Positions 41,156-50,043 of a stretch of 64,000 nucleotides of DNA are shown in pieces. A model generated the notes under the pieces. It had not been told where the DNA came from. It ran no database searches and saw only the letters and a list, made by a program, of their open reading frames with translations. The number at the start of each line of letters is the position of its first letter. Position 1 is the first letter of the stretch. A program made the translations under genes and the position numbers. Source of the DNA: Hyphomicrobiales bacterium (lineage in GTDB: Bacteria; Pseudomonadota; Alphaproteobacteria; Rhizobiales; Aestuariivirgaceae). The stretch is taken from the NCBI GenBank assembly GCA_016710435.1, contig JADJVV010000001.1, positions 1,138,501-1,202,500 of the forward strand. Reading direction: 5' to 3'.

Positions 41156-42103
41156 CTAGATGTAGCCGGCATCCATGAGCCAGAGCAGGATGGAGGCCGT
41201 GATGGCGGCAAAGCCCGTGCCCAGCGCCACGGCGCCCGAGACGGCAGGCACCGCTTCATCGTTTCGCTGTGCGAAGAGAAACGCATTCGCCCCCGTGGGC
41301 ATGGCGGCAAAGAGCACCGCGACCTTGATCCAGAGCGGCGGCAGCGTCACCGCATGGCGGGCCAGCAGGAACACGAAGGCCGGCATCGCGATCATCTTGA
41401 GCGCGATCAGCACGAACATGCCGCCCCATGACCCCTTGAGATTGTAGGCCGCGAGTGAAACGCCCAGCGCCACCAGCGCCGTCGGCACGCCTGCGTCGCT
41501 CAGCATGGCGAGCATCCTGTCGGGCACGGGATGGAGGCCCAGACCTGTCAGGCGCCACAGTCCACCCGCCAGCAGCCCGAGGATGATTGCGTTGGTCGCG
41601 AGCATGCGGAGCAGCGTCTGACCGGTATCGATGATGGAGAACGCTGCGGCGTTGCGTGCCAGTTCCCGGTGCAGCGTTGCCGAGAACCACAGCACGGGCG
41701 CATGGATGGAGAGGATCATGCCCAGCGGCACGGCGATCCCGTCACCGAAATGGGCAAGGCCGAGCGGCGTTCCGAGCAGGGCCAGGTTGCCGAAGCCCGT
41801 CGCCATGGAGGCGGCGGCGCCACCCGAGACATTGAGGCTCTCCACGAAATGCGAAACGACGGCAGCAAGAATCCACGCCATCGCCAGTCCGCCGAAGAAG
41901 GCGATCCACAGGGCCCAGGGCGCGCCCTCCTGTGAGGTCATGCTGGCGACGGTGCGGAACAGGAAGGCAGGAATGGCGACGTTGAACACGAAGAGCGTGA
42001 TGCCCCGCCCCGCCACACCGTCAATGATGTTGGCCTTGGCCAGGCCATAGCCGACGACGATCAATCCGAAAACCGGAAGAACCGTCGTGACGATGGCGTT
42101 CAT
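41156..42103 (-). CDS. AEC-family (auxin efflux carrier-like) transporter
   Basis: Membrane permease of the AEC/malonate transporter family, 315 residues, about ten helices in two five-helix halves. NAIVTTVLPVFGLIVVGYGLAK is the N-terminal helix and PTGANAFLFAQRN the conserved C-half crossover. Family members export or import carboxylates; the substrate cannot be told here. It converges on the MaoC gene, with 3 bases between the stops. Confidence 0.85.
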   Translation of the reverse strand: MNAIVTTVLPVFGLIVVGYGLAKANIIDGVAGRGITLFVFNVAIPAFLFRTVASMTSQEGAPWALWIAFFGGLAMAWILAAVVSHFVESLNVSGGAAASMATGFGNLALLGTPLGLAHFGDGIAVPLGMILSIHAPVLWFSATLHRELARNAAAFSIIDTGQTLLRMLATNAIILGLLAGGLWRLTGLGLHPVPDRMLAMLSDAGVPTALVALGVSLAAYNLKGSWGGMFVLIALKMIAMPAFVFLLARHAVTLPPLWIKVAVLFAAMPTGANAFLFAQRNDEAVPAVSGAVALGTGFAAITASILLWLMDAGYI

Positions 42104-42125
42104 GGGAAGCTGCGCTGCTGCCGGC

Positions 42126-42731
42126 TCACAGCCAGCTGTGGCTCGCGGCGGCCTTCTTCTCGTAGGCGTCGATGCTGGCGGCCTTCTCCAGCGTCAGGCC
42201 GATGTCGTCGAGACCATTGAGCAGGCAATGCTTGCGGTGCGCATCGATGTCGAACCTGATCGTGCCGCCATCGGGCCCGCGGATTTCCTGCTTGGAAAGA
42301 TCAATGCTCAGCGTGGCGTTGGCGCCGCGCTCGGCATCGTCGAGCAGTTTCCTCAGGTCGTCCGGTGAGACCACGATCGGCAGGATGCCGTTCTTGAAGC
42401 AGTTGTTGTAGAAGATGTCGGCGAAGCTTGTGGAGATGACACAGCGGATGCCGAAGTCGAGCAATGCCCAGGGCGCATGTTCGCGAGACGAGCCGCAACC
42501 GAAGTTGTCGCCCGCCACAAGGATTTCTGCCTTGCGGTAGGCCGGCTTGTTCAGCACAAACTCCGGCATTTCCTTGCCGTCCTGCGTGTAGCGCATCTCG
42601 AAGAACAGCGACTTGCCCAGTCCCGTGCGCTTGATCGTCTTGAGGAACTGCTTGGGGATGATCATGTCGGTATCGATGTTGACGATGTTGAGCGGTGCGG
42701 CCACGCCATTGAGCACGTCGAATTTCTGCAT
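42126..42731 (-). CDS. leuD: 3-isopropylmalate dehydratase small subunit
   Basis: Swivelling subunit of isopropylmalate isomerase in leucine synthesis. 201 residues. [19 protein letters not shown] and [27 protein letters not shown] are signature segments. It is 11 bases downstream of argC and separated from leuC by argC and a small gene, an unusual interleaving. Confidence 0.96.
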   Translation of the reverse strand: MQKFDVLNGVAAPLNIVNIDTDMIIPKQFLKTIKRTGLGKSLFFEMRYTQDGKEMPEFVLNKPAYRKAEILVAGDNFGCGSSREHAPWALLDFGIRCVISTSFADIFYNNCFKNGILPIVVSPDDLRKLLDDAERGANATLSIDLSKQEIRGPDGGTIRFDIDAHRKHCLLNGLDDIGLTLEKAASIDAYEKKAAASHSWL

Positions 42732-42742
42732 GATGCTGGTCC

Positions 42743-43693
42743 TTACGAAGAGAGGTTCACCGAGGCGGCTTCATCCGCTCCGGTCATGAGGTTGAGGTTC
42801 TGCACGGCAGCGCCCGAGGCGCCCTTGCCGAGATTGTCGTAGATCGCCATCAGCACCACCTGTCCCCGCTTGTCGTTGCCGAACACGTGAAGGCGCATGT
42901 CATTGCTGCCGTTGTGGGCTTGCGGGTTGAGGTTGTCGGCGGCGTCGAGGGCAGCCACATGCATGAAGCGCGCGCCGTCGTGATGCGCGGCAATCACCGC
43001 ATGGATGTCTGCGGCGGTGATGCCCTTCTTCATCTGGGCGAGGTGCAGCGGCACGCTGGTCAGCATGCCTTGCGCAAAGTTTCCGACCACCGGCTGGAAC
43101 ACCACGTCGTGGGCGAGACCCGTATAGTGCTTCATCTCCGGCAGGTGCTTGTGGGAGAGTGAGAGCCCGTAGGGCCAGTAGTGACTGGCCGCGTTACCCT
43201 TTGACTCGTAGTCCTCGATCATCTTCTTGCCGCCACCGGAATAGCCGGAGACACCGCCATAGCTCAGCGGCACGTCCGGGGGCAGCAGCCCCGCCGCGAT
43301 GAGCGGCTTCACCAGCGCGATGAGGCCTTGCGGCCAGCAACCAGGATTGGCGACACGCGCCGCATTGGCAATGCGCTCACGCTGGCTGCGCTCCATTTCG
43401 GCAAAGCCATAGGCCCAATCGGGATGGATGCGAAACGCCGTTGAGGCATCGATGACGCGGGTTTTCGCGCCCGGGGCAATCAATGACACCGCTTCCACCG
43501 CCGCCTCGTCGGGCAGGCAGAGGATCGCCACGTCGGCGGAATTGAGAAGCTCGCGCCGTGCCGCCGGATCCTTGCGCCGCTCAGGCGCGATCGACAGGAG
43601 TTCAAGATCGGTGCGGCCCTTCAGCCGGTCGCGGATCTGCAAGCCGGTGGTTCCGGCCTCGCCGTCGATGAAGATGGTGGTCCTGGTGCTCAT
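42743..43693 (-). CDS. argC: N-acetyl-gamma-glutamyl-phosphate reductase (type 2)
   Basis: NADPH-dependent reductase of arginine synthesis making N-acetylglutamate semialdehyde. 316 residues from [20 protein letters not shown], the short type-2 form. The catalytic Cys is in [15 protein letters not shown] and the His probably in SHKHLPEM. The start at 43693 is set by the conserved [12 protein letters not shown] terminus. Confidence 0.94.
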   Translation of the reverse strand: MSTRTTIFIDGEAGTTGLQIRDRLKGRTDLELLSIAPERRKDPAARRELLNSADVAILCLPDEAAVEAVSLIAPGAKTRVIDASTAFRIHPDWAYGFAEMERSQRERIANAARVANPGCWPQGLIALVKPLIAAGLLPPDVPLSYGGVSGYSGGGKKMIEDYESKGNAASHYWPYGLSLSHKHLPEMKHYTGLAHDVVFQPVVGNFAQGMLTSVPLHLAQMKKGITAADIHAVIAAHHDGARFMHVAALDAADNLNPQAHNGSNDMRLHVFGNDKRGQVVLMAIYDNLGKGASGAAVQNLNLMTGADEAASVNLSS

Positions 43694-43842
43694 GGTGCGG
43701 GGCTCATAGAACAACGGAGCCGCGAGTGCAAAGCGGTTGACGTCATGGCCTTGCTGCAAAAATGCCAGTGTGCCGGAGGAGCCGGCGCAAGGTCAGGATC
43801 AGGAAGTCCGGGAAGCCATTCCGCGGAATGGCGGGAGCGAGC

Positions 43843-43998
43843 TTATTCGCAAGCCGTCTGGCAGGGTTCGGGGAAGAGTTCGTTGCGCGCCTGCACCGTG
43901 GTGAAGGCGGCCATGGCGCCGGCGATGAGTGTCAGAATGACAAGGCCAAAAAGGACGCGGCGGAGAAATTTGGCATCAGCCGTAACAGTCGAATTCAC
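43843..43998 (-). CDS. small single-pass membrane protein, unknown
   Basis: A 51-residue frame from GTG at 43998 with GGGGAC upstream, encoding MNSTVTADAKFLRRVLFG, a clear hydrophobic helix (FGLVILTLIAGAMAAFTTV, about 17-36), and a short tail with two Cys (EPCQTACE) on what would be the periplasmic side. I do not recognise the family. The long leader contains two inverted repeats (44026-44084). It lies between leuC and argC on the same strand. Confidence 0.55.
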   Translation of the reverse strand: MNSTVTADAKFLRRVLFGLVILTLIAGAMAAFTTVQARNELFPEPCQTACE

Positions 43999-44025
43999 GT
44001 GAAGTCCCCTAAAACTAGAATACCG

Positions 44026-44084
44026 ATCGGCAACCCCGCTGCCGATTCGACGTTACCGCCCGGACGTGTCTTTAACGTAAAGAC
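44026..44084. promoter_or_regulatory. two inverted repeats upstream of the small membrane protein
   Basis: ATCGGCA (44026-44032) pairs with TGCCGAT (44040-44046), and GTCTTTA-ACG-TAAAGAC (44068-44084) is a perfect palindrome. The first would fold in the leader of the 51-residue gene; the second is a candidate operator. The region 43999-44138 has no other recognisable feature. Confidence 0.4.
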
Positions 44085-44138
44085 AACGTTACGCAACCCT
44101 TAACAGGACGATTCTGAATAGGTCATGAACAGGACTCG

Positions 44139-44164
44139 GCGCGCGGGCAATTCATCCCGCGCGC
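44139..44164 (-). terminator. GC-rich stem-loop after leuC
   Basis: GCGCGCGGG and CCCGCGCGC form a perfect 9-bp stem with an 8-base loop, 8 bases past the leuC stop. No U-run follows, so it may be a stability hairpin or a weak terminator. Confidence 0.5.
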
Positions 44165-44171
44165 TCGCGTG

Positions 44172-45581
44172 TCAGGAGAGCTTGCGCACGTCGACGAAGT
44201 GCCCGGCCAGCGCCGCCGCCGCCGCCATTTCCGGCGAGACGAGGTGGGTGCGGCCCTTGTAGCCTTGGCGTCCTTCGAAATTCCGGTTCGAGGTGGAGGC
44301 GCAACGCTGCCCAGGCTTCAACTGGTCCGGGTTCATGGCAAGGCACATGGAACAGCCGGGCTCACGCCACTGGAAGCCCGCCTCGCGGAAAATCTTGTCG
44401 AGGCCTTCGGCTTCCGCCTGTTCCTTCACAAGGCCCGAGCCCGGAACGATCATGGCATAGGCGAGCCGCGACGAAACCTTCTTGCCCCTCACCACGTCGG
44501 CCACGGCGCGCATGTCTTCGATGCGGCCGTTGGTGCACGAGCCGATCCAGACCACGTCGAGCGCGATGTCGGTGATCTTCTGGCCGGCCGTGAGTCCCAT
44601 GTATTCCAGGGCGCGGATCTTGGACTGGCGCTTGCCTTCATCGGGAATAAGCGACGGGTCGGGCACGGCACCCGCAACCGAGATCACGTCCTCGGGGCTG
44701 GTGCCCCAGGAGACGATGGGCGGCAGGTTGGCGCCATCCAGCGTCACGATCCGGTCGAAGTGTGCGCCTTCATCGGTGCGCAGCGTTTCCCAGTAGCGCC
44801 GGGCCTTGTCCCAGGCTTCGCCCTTGGGCGCCATGGGCCGTCCCTCGAAATAGGCGATGGCCTTTTCATCGGGCGCCACCATGCCGGCGCGGGCACCGCC
44901 CTCGATGGTCATGTTGCACACCGTCATGCGGCCTTCCATGGAAAGGTCGCGGATGGCCTCGCCGGCGAATTCGATGACATGGCCCGTGCCGCCGGCCGTG
45001 CCGATCTCACCGATGACGGCGAGGATGATGTCCTTGGCAGTGGAGTGCTTCGGCAGCTTGCCGTTCACTTCCACCTTCATGTTCTTGGCCTTCTTCTGGA
45101 TCAGCGTCTGGGTGGCGAGCACATGCTCCACCTCAGAGGTGCCGATGCCATGAGCGAGCGCGCCGAAGGCGCCATGCGTCGACGTGTGGCTGTCACCGCA
45201 GACGATGGTCGTGCCGGGCAGCGTGAAGCCCTGTTCTGGGCCGACCACGTGGACGATGCCCTGGCGCTTGTCCATTTCGTTGAAGTAGGGAATGCCGAAG
45301 TCCTTGGCGTTCTGCGCCAGCGCTTCCACTTGGATGCGGCTCTCTTCCTCGGCGATGCCCTTGGAACGGTCGGTTGTCGGCACGTTGTGGTCGACGACGG
45401 CGAGCGTCTTCTCGGGATGGCGTACCTTGCGGCCCGTCATGCGCAAGCCCTCGAAGGCCTGTGGCGACGTCACCTCATGGACGAGATGGCGGTCGATGTA
45501 GAGCAGGCAGGTTCCATCGTCGGCCTGGTGGACCACATGGTCGTCCCAGATCTTGTCATACAGCGTGCGGGCCTTGCTCAT
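44172..45581 (-). CDS. leuC: 3-isopropylmalate dehydratase large subunit
   Basis: Aconitase-family subunit with a 4Fe-4S cluster, 469 residues. The cluster Cys are in [13 protein letters not shown] and [46 protein letters not shown] is the aconitase signature. It starts at 45581, about 50 bases downstream of a good promoter match at 45639-45666. Confidence 0.97.
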   Translation of the reverse strand: MSKARTLYDKIWDDHVVHQADDGTCLLYIDRHLVHEVTSPQAFEGLRMTGRKVRHPEKTLAVVDHNVPTTDRSKGIAEEESRIQVEALAQNAKDFGIPYFNEMDKRQGIVHVVGPEQGFTLPGTTIVCGDSHTSTHGAFGALAHGIGTSEVEHVLATQTLIQKKAKNMKVEVNGKLPKHSTAKDIILAVIGEIGTAGGTGHVIEFAGEAIRDLSMEGRMTVCNMTIEGGARAGMVAPDEKAIAYFEGRPMAPKGEAWDKARRYWETLRTDEGAHFDRIVTLDGANLPPIVSWGTSPEDVISVAGAVPDPSLIPDEGKRQSKIRALEYMGLTAGQKITDIALDVVWIGSCTNGRIEDMRAVADVVRGKKVSSRLAYAMIVPGSGLVKEQAEAEGLDKIFREAGFQWREPGCSMCLAMNPDQLKPGQRCASTSNRNFEGRQGYKGRTHLVSPEMAAAAALAGHFVDVRKLS

Positions 45582-45638
45582 CGGGATATCCTGGCGTGTC
45601 GGGCCATGGCGGGGCCATGGGCGGTCAAATGTCGCCGC

Positions 45639-45666
45639 TATGTAGCGCGTTGGCCCGAAGAGTCAA
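45639..45666 (-). promoter_or_regulatory. candidate leuC promoter with an upstream hairpin
   Basis: On the minus strand TTGACT (45661-45666), a 16-base spacer, then TACATA (45639-45644). The predicted start is near 45632, leaving a leader of about 50 bases before leuC. Directly upstream, AGCCTGC-CGCGC-GCAGGCT (45667-45685) forms a hairpin that could terminate the preceding small gene. Confidence 0.55.
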
Positions 45667-45718
45667 AGCCTGCCGCGCGCAGGCTGCATGGCCTGCATGC
45701 CGGAGAGACAGGCTGGCA

Positions 45719-45907
45719 TCACACCAGCCCGCCCCGGTTCCAGCTGACGAAGGCCTTCGTCGCATCCCGGGCCTGCCGCACTTCGTCCCGCATGCGCTTC
45801 AATTGCCGGATTTCTTCGGGCGTGAGCCCGGCGAAGGTCCCCCCGGGGGCGATGCGTTCCTTCGGCCGGATATGGATCACCAGCCAGTCGAACAGTGAAA
45901 AAGTCAT
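45719..45907 (-). CDS. small conserved-looking protein, unknown
   Basis: 62 residues from the ATG at 45907: MTFSLFDWLVIHIRPKER..., a short hydrophobic start followed by a charged helix (PEEIRQLKRMRDEVRQARDATKAFV) likely to form a coiled coil. No family recognised. An AAGGAA precedes the ATG, but it is paired in a hairpin (45911-45929). It lies upstream of leuC on the same strand. Confidence 0.5.
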   Translation of the reverse strand: MTFSLFDWLVIHIRPKERIAPGGTFAGLTPEEIRQLKRMRDEVRQARDATKAFVSWNRGGLV

Positions 45908-45910
45908 GGA

Positions 45911-45929
45911 CGTTCCTTTCGCAGGAACG
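45911..45929 (-). promoter_or_regulatory. hairpin covering the ribosome site of the 62-residue gene
   Basis: On the minus strand CGTTCC-TGCGAAA-GGAACG forms a 6-bp stem whose 3' arm contains part of the AAGGAA Shine-Dalgarno, 3 bases before the ATG. Folding would reduce translation, so it could be a temperature- or factor-responsive switch. Confidence 0.4.
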
Positions 45930-46060
45930 CCTTTCCGGCAAATCCCGCGTTGCAAGGCAGGCGCGCGCGAAGGCGCAAGCCGCTGCCGGTTTGATTCAGT
46001 ATGATTCTTGGAAAGATGGGCGCCTGTGGCGCGTCATACGCTTAGCCGCTCAAGCCCCTG

Positions 46061-46080
46061 CCGGACCTGAACGGGTCCGG
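46061..46080 (-). promoter_or_regulatory. stem-loop just after the 8-residue leader frame
   Basis: CCGGACC and GGTCCGG pair perfectly around a 6-base loop. On the minus strand it begins 3 bases after the stop of the short frame at 46084-46110. A leader peptide plus adjacent hairpin resembles an attenuator, but there is no U-run and no biased codon set. Confidence 0.4.
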
Positions 46081-46083
46081 GGA

Positions 46084-46110
46084 TCAGCGTCGCGTAAAAA
46101 TATGCTCCAT
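46084..46110 (-). CDS. possible 8-residue leader peptide
   Basis: An ATG at 46110 with an excellent GGAGGA 7 bases upstream opens the peptide MEHIFTRR, then TGA. It starts 51 bases beyond the htpG terminator, so it would need its own promoter in that gap. Downstream on the same strand are a hairpin, the 62-residue gene and leuC. No run of Leu codons is present, so it is not a classic leu leader. Confidence 0.3.
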   Translation of the reverse strand: MEHIFTRR

Positions 46111-46161
46111 GGTCGATCCTCCGTGGCGATGAATGAGGATGGTTCTCGTAACGGCAAATCG

Positions 46162-46201
46162 TCAAAAAGAAAACAGGGCGCAGAAATCTTCAGCGCCCTG
46201 T
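46162..46201 (-). terminator. rho-independent terminator of htpG
   Basis: ACAGGGCGC and GCGCCCTGT form a perfect 9-bp stem with an 11-base loop; on the minus strand it is followed by TTTCTTTTTG. It lies 25 bases after the htpG stop. Confidence 0.85.
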
Positions 46202-46225
46202 TGCAATCACGTCACGCTCGCTTTT

Positions 46226-48103
46226 TCAGGCGAAGGCCCGGCGCATCACCTCGGCCATGCGCCGCGCGAAGGCAGCGGGGTCGGCCACGGGCTCACCCTC
46301 CAGCACCTGCGCCTGGTCCAGCAACAGGTGGGCGGCATCGGCCACGGCATCGGCCCCCTTGCTGTTGGCCACGGCCGCCAGCGCCTTGATGAGGCCGTGG
46401 CCCGCATTCACCTCAAGCACCGGAGCGCTCAGCGAAACACCGGAATCCTGCTGGCGCGACAACAGCCGCTCCAGCGTCCGGTCCATCATGCCGTCGGCCA
46501 CGAGGCAGACGGGGCTGTCGGTGAGCCGCTTCGACACGCGCACCTCTTTCACCGATTCACCCAGCGCCTGTTTCAGCGCGCCGAGCAACGCCGTGGTTGC
46601 GGCATCCGCTTCAGCCGGCACCGCCTGTTCCGTGGCGGGCTTGATGGCATCGAGGTCGGCAACCCCCTGCGTCACAGACTTGAACGGCTTGCCGTCGAAG
46701 CCCAGGGCGGTGCGCACCCAGAAGGAATCCACCGGGTCGGTAAGCAGCAGCACCTCAACATCCCGTGCCTTGTAGCCTTCAAGCTGCGGGCTGGACTTCG
46801 CCTTCGCCGCATCCTCGGCTGTCAGGTAATAGATCGCCGTCTGGTTTTCCTTCAGTCCGGCAAGGTAATCACGCAGCGACACGTTCTCGCCCCTGGTCGA
46901 GCGGAAGCGCGCAATCTCGAACAACTGGTCGCGGCGCTCCATGTCTTCATAGAGGCCTTCCTTGATGACCGGCGCAAACGCCTCCCAGATCTTGCCGAAG
47001 GTCGCTGCGTCGCTCTCGGCGCATTTCTTCAGCTCGCTGAGCACGCGGTTGGTCACGGCCTTGCGGATCGCCGCCACATCCGGATTGTTCTGCAGCATCT
47101 CGCGCGACAGGTTGAGCGGCATGTCGGACGAATCGATGACGCCGCGCACGAAGCGCAGATAGGGCGGCAGCAGCGCCGCATCATCAGCGATGAAGACGCG
47201 CCGCACATAGAGCTTCTGCCTGCCCTTGCGCTCGGGATCAAAGAGGTCGAACGGCTTTTCCGCCGGCACGTAGAGCAGCACGTTGTATTCCTGCCGGCCC
47301 TCGGCGCGGTAATGGATGGTGAGTGCGGGCGGTTCGGCCGAATGGGCGAGACTGTCGAAGAACTCCTTGTGCTGTTCCGCCGTCACCTCGTTCCTGGCGC
47401 GCATCCAGATGGCGCTGCCGGAGTTGATCTGGCGCGTCTCTTCACCGCCGGCGAGGAGGATGGGATGCACGATGTGGTCGGAGTAGCTGCGCACGACGCT
47501 CTCGATCTTCCAGTCTTCGAGATAATCCGCGGCGTCCGGCTTGAGGTGCAGCACGATCCGCGTGCCGCGTCCGCCGGCCTCCGCCGTGTTGACGGTAAAG
47601 GTGCCAAGTCCGTCCGAGGTCCACACATGGGCAGCAGCCTCACCCGCCTTGCGCGAGATCACCTCGATCTTGTCCGCGACCATGAAGGCCGAATAGAAGC
47701 CGACGCCGAACTGGCCGATCAGGTCCGGCGCATCCGCGGCTCCTGCCATGAAGGCTTCCGTGCCGGAGCGCGCGATGGTGCCGAGGTGCGAGGCAAGTTC
47801 ATCCGCCGTCATGCCGATGCCGGTGTCGGTAACGGTCAGCGTCTTCGCGTCCTTGTCAGGCACCAGCGTAATGGTGAGCCCGGGTTCCGCTTCGAGGAGA
47901 TGCGGTGCTGCAATCGCCTCGTAGCGCAACTTGTCGAGTGCGTCGGACGCGTTGGAAATCAGTTCGCGCAGGAACACGTCGCGGTCGGAATAGACCGAAT
48001 GCACCATGAGCTTGAGGATCTTGGCGACCTCCGCCTGGAAGGCCTGGGGCTCACCCGTGGTTGCCTTGATCTTGTTCTTGCTCTTGGACTGGGCCGCCGC
48101 CAT
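46226..48103 (-). CDS. htpG: molecular chaperone HtpG (Hsp90)
   Basis: ATP-dependent Hsp90 chaperone, 625 residues from MAAAQSKSKNKIK (ATG at 48103, GAGG about 7 bases upstream). The N-terminal GHKL ATPase has MVHSVYSDRDVFLRELISNASDALDKLRY, DTGIGMTADEL and GQFGVGFYSAFMVADKI. Middle-domain VRGVIDSSDMPLNLSREMLQ and a C-terminal dimerisation part follow. It is monocistronic between a terminator downstream and an sRNA-like element upstream. Confidence 0.97.
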   Translation of the reverse strand: MAAAQSKSKNKIKATTGEPQAFQAEVAKILKLMVHSVYSDRDVFLRELISNASDALDKLRYEAIAAPHLLEAEPGLTITLVPDKDAKTLTVTDTGIGMTADELASHLGTIARSGTEAFMAGAADAPDLIGQFGVGFYSAFMVADKIEVISRKAGEAAAHVWTSDGLGTFTVNTAEAGGRGTRIVLHLKPDAADYLEDWKIESVVRSYSDHIVHPILLAGGEETRQINSGSAIWMRARNEVTAEQHKEFFDSLAHSAEPPALTIHYRAEGRQEYNVLLYVPAEKPFDLFDPERKGRQKLYVRRVFIADDAALLPPYLRFVRGVIDSSDMPLNLSREMLQNNPDVAAIRKAVTNRVLSELKKCAESDAATFGKIWEAFAPVIKEGLYEDMERRDQLFEIARFRSTRGENVSLRDYLAGLKENQTAIYYLTAEDAAKAKSSPQLEGYKARDVEVLLLTDPVDSFWVRTALGFDGKPFKSVTQGVADLDAIKPATEQAVPAEADAATTALLGALKQALGESVKEVRVSKRLTDSPVCLVADGMMDRTLERLLSRQQDSGVSLSAPVLEVNAGHGLIKALAAVANSKGADAVADAAHLLLDQAQVLEGEPVADPAAFARRMAEVMRRAFA

Positions 48104-48190
48104 TTTCACACCTCGCCTGAAATTCTTGCGTGAATGTGACGCCCATATCGGCAGGGCCATGCAGTGCGTCAAGAGGGAGTGCTGCGGCGC

Positions 48191-48365
48191 AAAAAAGAAG
48201 CGGCCACGAAGGGCCGCTTTCAGACTCTGACTCAACTCACGAAGAGTTGGGGGCCCGGCCGGATCTTACGCGGATCCCGGAGGGGCTGGGGGGCTGAAAC
48301 CGGGGCTCCATCCAGCCGGGCTATCGAGGCAACATCTTCTGTATCCTCCCCCATCTTGGCGCTCG
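48191..48365 (-). ncRNA. candidate structured small RNA upstream of htpG
   Basis: An intrinsic terminator reads on the minus strand as AAGCGGCC-CTTCGT-GGCCGCTT then CTTTTTT (48191-48219). No minus-strand gene feeds it, because the next one upstream (48933-49661) has its own terminator at 48878-48907. The sequence between folds well by eye: CCCGGCUGGAU pairs with AUCCGGCCGGG, CCCGG with CCGGG, and AACUC-UUCGU-GAGUU forms a hairpin before the terminator. A C-rich stretch (GCCCCCCAGCCCCUCC) could pair with Shine-Dalgarno sequences. Neither 6S, SRP nor tmRNA hallmarks are seen. The 5' end is a guess and no convincing promoter was found. Confidence 0.5.
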
Positions 48366-48451
48366 CATGATGCAATTGGGGCGGAAAGGTGAAATTGCAT
48401 TTTGCTTGCCAAGGCCATCAAGGCACCGCACTATGACAGGCACATGTCTGC

Positions 48452-48856
48452 ATGACGGTCGGGAGGATCATTCCCTTGGATCTGGAATCAAGTGTCGACA
48501 GCCGTCCGCGGGAAGCGGAGGAGACAACGGTTCTCCGTTTTCCCGCACATCAGGCGGCAAGGCCGGTCACCTTCGACCGGCATGAACTCACCCAGATATT
48601 GAATCTCTACGGGCGTCATGTCGCTGAAGGCGAGTGGCGCGACTATGCCATGGAGTTCGGCAGGGAAGCGGCGAGCTTCTCGATCTTCCGCCGCGCCTCC
48701 GAACAGCCTCTCTACCGAATCGTCAAGACCCCGGCACTCGCCCGCAAGCAGGGCATGTATGCCGTCATCGCCCAGGGTGGACTGATCCTCAAGCGCGGGC
48801 ACGAGTTGGCCCCTGTGCTCCGCGTCCTCGTCAAAAAGCCGAAGCTCGCCACCTGA
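48452..48856 (+). CDS. DUF2794 family protein
   Basis: 134 residues. VTFDRHELTQILNLYGRHVAEGEWRDYAMEF and FRRASEQPLYRIVKTPALARKQGMYAVIAQGGLILKRGHELAPVLRVL match the alphaproteobacterial DUF2794 family of unknown function. The N-terminal 35 residues are poorly conserved; the ATG at 48452 is the likeliest start, though a later one cannot be excluded. It is divergent from htpG, with the sRNA candidate between. Confidence 0.85.
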   Translation: MTVGRIIPLDLESSVDSRPREAEETTVLRFPAHQAARPVTFDRHELTQILNLYGRHVAEGEWRDYAMEFGREAASFSIFRRASEQPLYRIVKTPALARKQGMYAVIAQGGLILKRGHELAPVLRVLVKKPKLAT

Positions 48857-48877
48857 CGTCTCAGCCTGTAGTCGCGC

Positions 48878-48907
48878 AAAAAAGGCCCCGGTGTTTCCAC
48901 CGGGGCC
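48878..48907 (-). terminator. rho-independent terminator of the Bax inhibitor-like gene
   Basis: GGCCCCGGTG-TTTC-CACCGGGGCC is a perfect 10-bp stem; on the minus strand it is followed by TTTTTTGCG. It ends transcription from the gene at 48933-49661. Confidence 0.9.
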
Positions 48908-48932
48908 CGTCAGTGCAGTCTGACGCTCAAGT

Positions 48933-49661
48933 CTACTCGCGGTTGCCCATGAGGCGGAGCAGCGACAGGAACAGGTTGATGAAGTCGAGGTAGAGGCTGA
49001 GCGCGCCCATGATGGCCTTGCGGCCCATGACGACGGTATCATCGCCCTCGAAGTAGATTTCCTTGATCTTCTGCGTGTCCCAGGCGGTGAGGCCGGTGAA
49101 CACGATCACGCCGACCGCAGAAAGCACGAAGCTCATGGCGCTGGACTGCAGGAAGATGTTGACGATGCTGGCAATGACGAGGCCGATCAGTCCCATGAAC
49201 AGGAATGATCCCATGCCCGTCAGGTCACGCTTCGTCGTGTAGCCGTAGAGGCTCACCGCACCGAAGGTCGCGGCCGTGACGAGGAAGACCTGCGTCAGGC
49301 TGTTCGCCGTGTAGATCAGTCCGAGCGAGGCGAGGCTTACGCCCACCAGCGCCGCATAGACCCAGAAGGCGAGTTGCGCCGCGGCCACGCTCATGCGTTG
49401 CACGCCGAAGGACAGCAGCATGACCAGCGCCAACGGCGCGAAGATCACCACCCACTTCAGCGGACTTGTGAAGATGGCGGCACCGAACGGCGTCAGCTGT
49501 CCGGCGGCATCGACGGCGGCGTGGAATGTCGCGTAGGCCGCAACACCCGTGAGCGCGAGGCCCGCGCCCATGTAGTTGTAGACCCGCAGCATGTAGGCAC
49601 GAAGCCCGGGGTCGATCTCGGCGCGGCTGCCGGTCTGGGTTGGATAGCGAAGTTCAGCCAT
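48933..49661 (-). CDS. Bax inhibitor-1 family membrane protein (YccA/YbhL-like)
   Basis: 242 residues, seven hydrophobic helices starting near residue 25. The N terminus MAELRYPTQTGSRAEIDPGLRAYMLRVYNYMGAGLALTG and the C-terminal YFEGDDTVVMGRKAIMGALSLYLDFINLFLSLLRLMG are typical. The conserved Asp pair region is present near GLTAWDTQKIKEIY. Bacterial members are proton-sensitive calcium leaks or FtsH modulators; the role here is not determined. A GGAGGG precedes the ATG at 49661. Confidence 0.93.
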   Translation of the reverse strand: MAELRYPTQTGSRAEIDPGLRAYMLRVYNYMGAGLALTGVAAYATFHAAVDAAGQLTPFGAAIFTSPLKWVVIFAPLALVMLLSFGVQRMSVAAAQLAFWVYAALVGVSLASLGLIYTANSLTQVFLVTAATFGAVSLYGYTTKRDLTGMGSFLFMGLIGLVIASIVNIFLQSSAMSFVLSAVGVIVFTGLTAWDTQKIKEIYFEGDDTVVMGRKAIMGALSLYLDFINLFLSLLRLMGNRE

Positions 49662-49749
49662 GTGGTCCCTCCAAAACTTTGCCCATGATATGGGGAAGCG
49701 GTCACTTCCCGTCAAGTTACCGCCCCGTAATGGAGCGGAGGCGCTGCAC

Positions 49750-50043
49750 CTAAGTGCCCGCGATTTCGTCCATTTTCCGGGCCAGCGTGACGTCCAGCGC
49801 TGTCAGTCCCTGGGCCGTATGGGTTGTGAGCGTTACCTCCACCTTGCCGTAGACGTTGCTCCATTCCGGATGATGGTCCATCTTCTCGGCCACCAGCGCA
49901 ACCTCGCTCATGAAGGCAAAGGCTTTCCGGAAGTTCTTGAATCTGAAAGTTTTTGTAATGGCGTCCCGGCCGGAAACATCGCTCCAGTCGGGAAGCTCCT
50001 GCAATGCCTTGATGCGGGCTGCCCCCTGCAGTCGCTCACTCAT
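49750..50043 (-). CDS. phhB: pterin-4a-carbinolamine dehydratase
   Basis: Small 97-residue enzyme recycling the pterin cofactor of aromatic hydroxylases. The active-site motif [24 protein letters not shown] carries the two catalytic His and the Trp. The ATG overlaps the thpR stop by three bases. No phenylalanine hydroxylase is seen in the window, so its role may be more general. Confidence 0.92.
   Translation of the reverse strand: MSERLQGAARIKALQELPDWSDVSGRDAITKTFRFKNFRKAFAFMSEVALVAEKMDHHPEWSNVYGKVEVTLTTHTAQGLTALDVTLARKMDEIAGT

Noticed and set aside
48878..48907. Terminator assigned to the DUF2794 gene
   Set aside because: The T-run is on the minus-strand side only, so it serves the Bax inhibitor-like gene.
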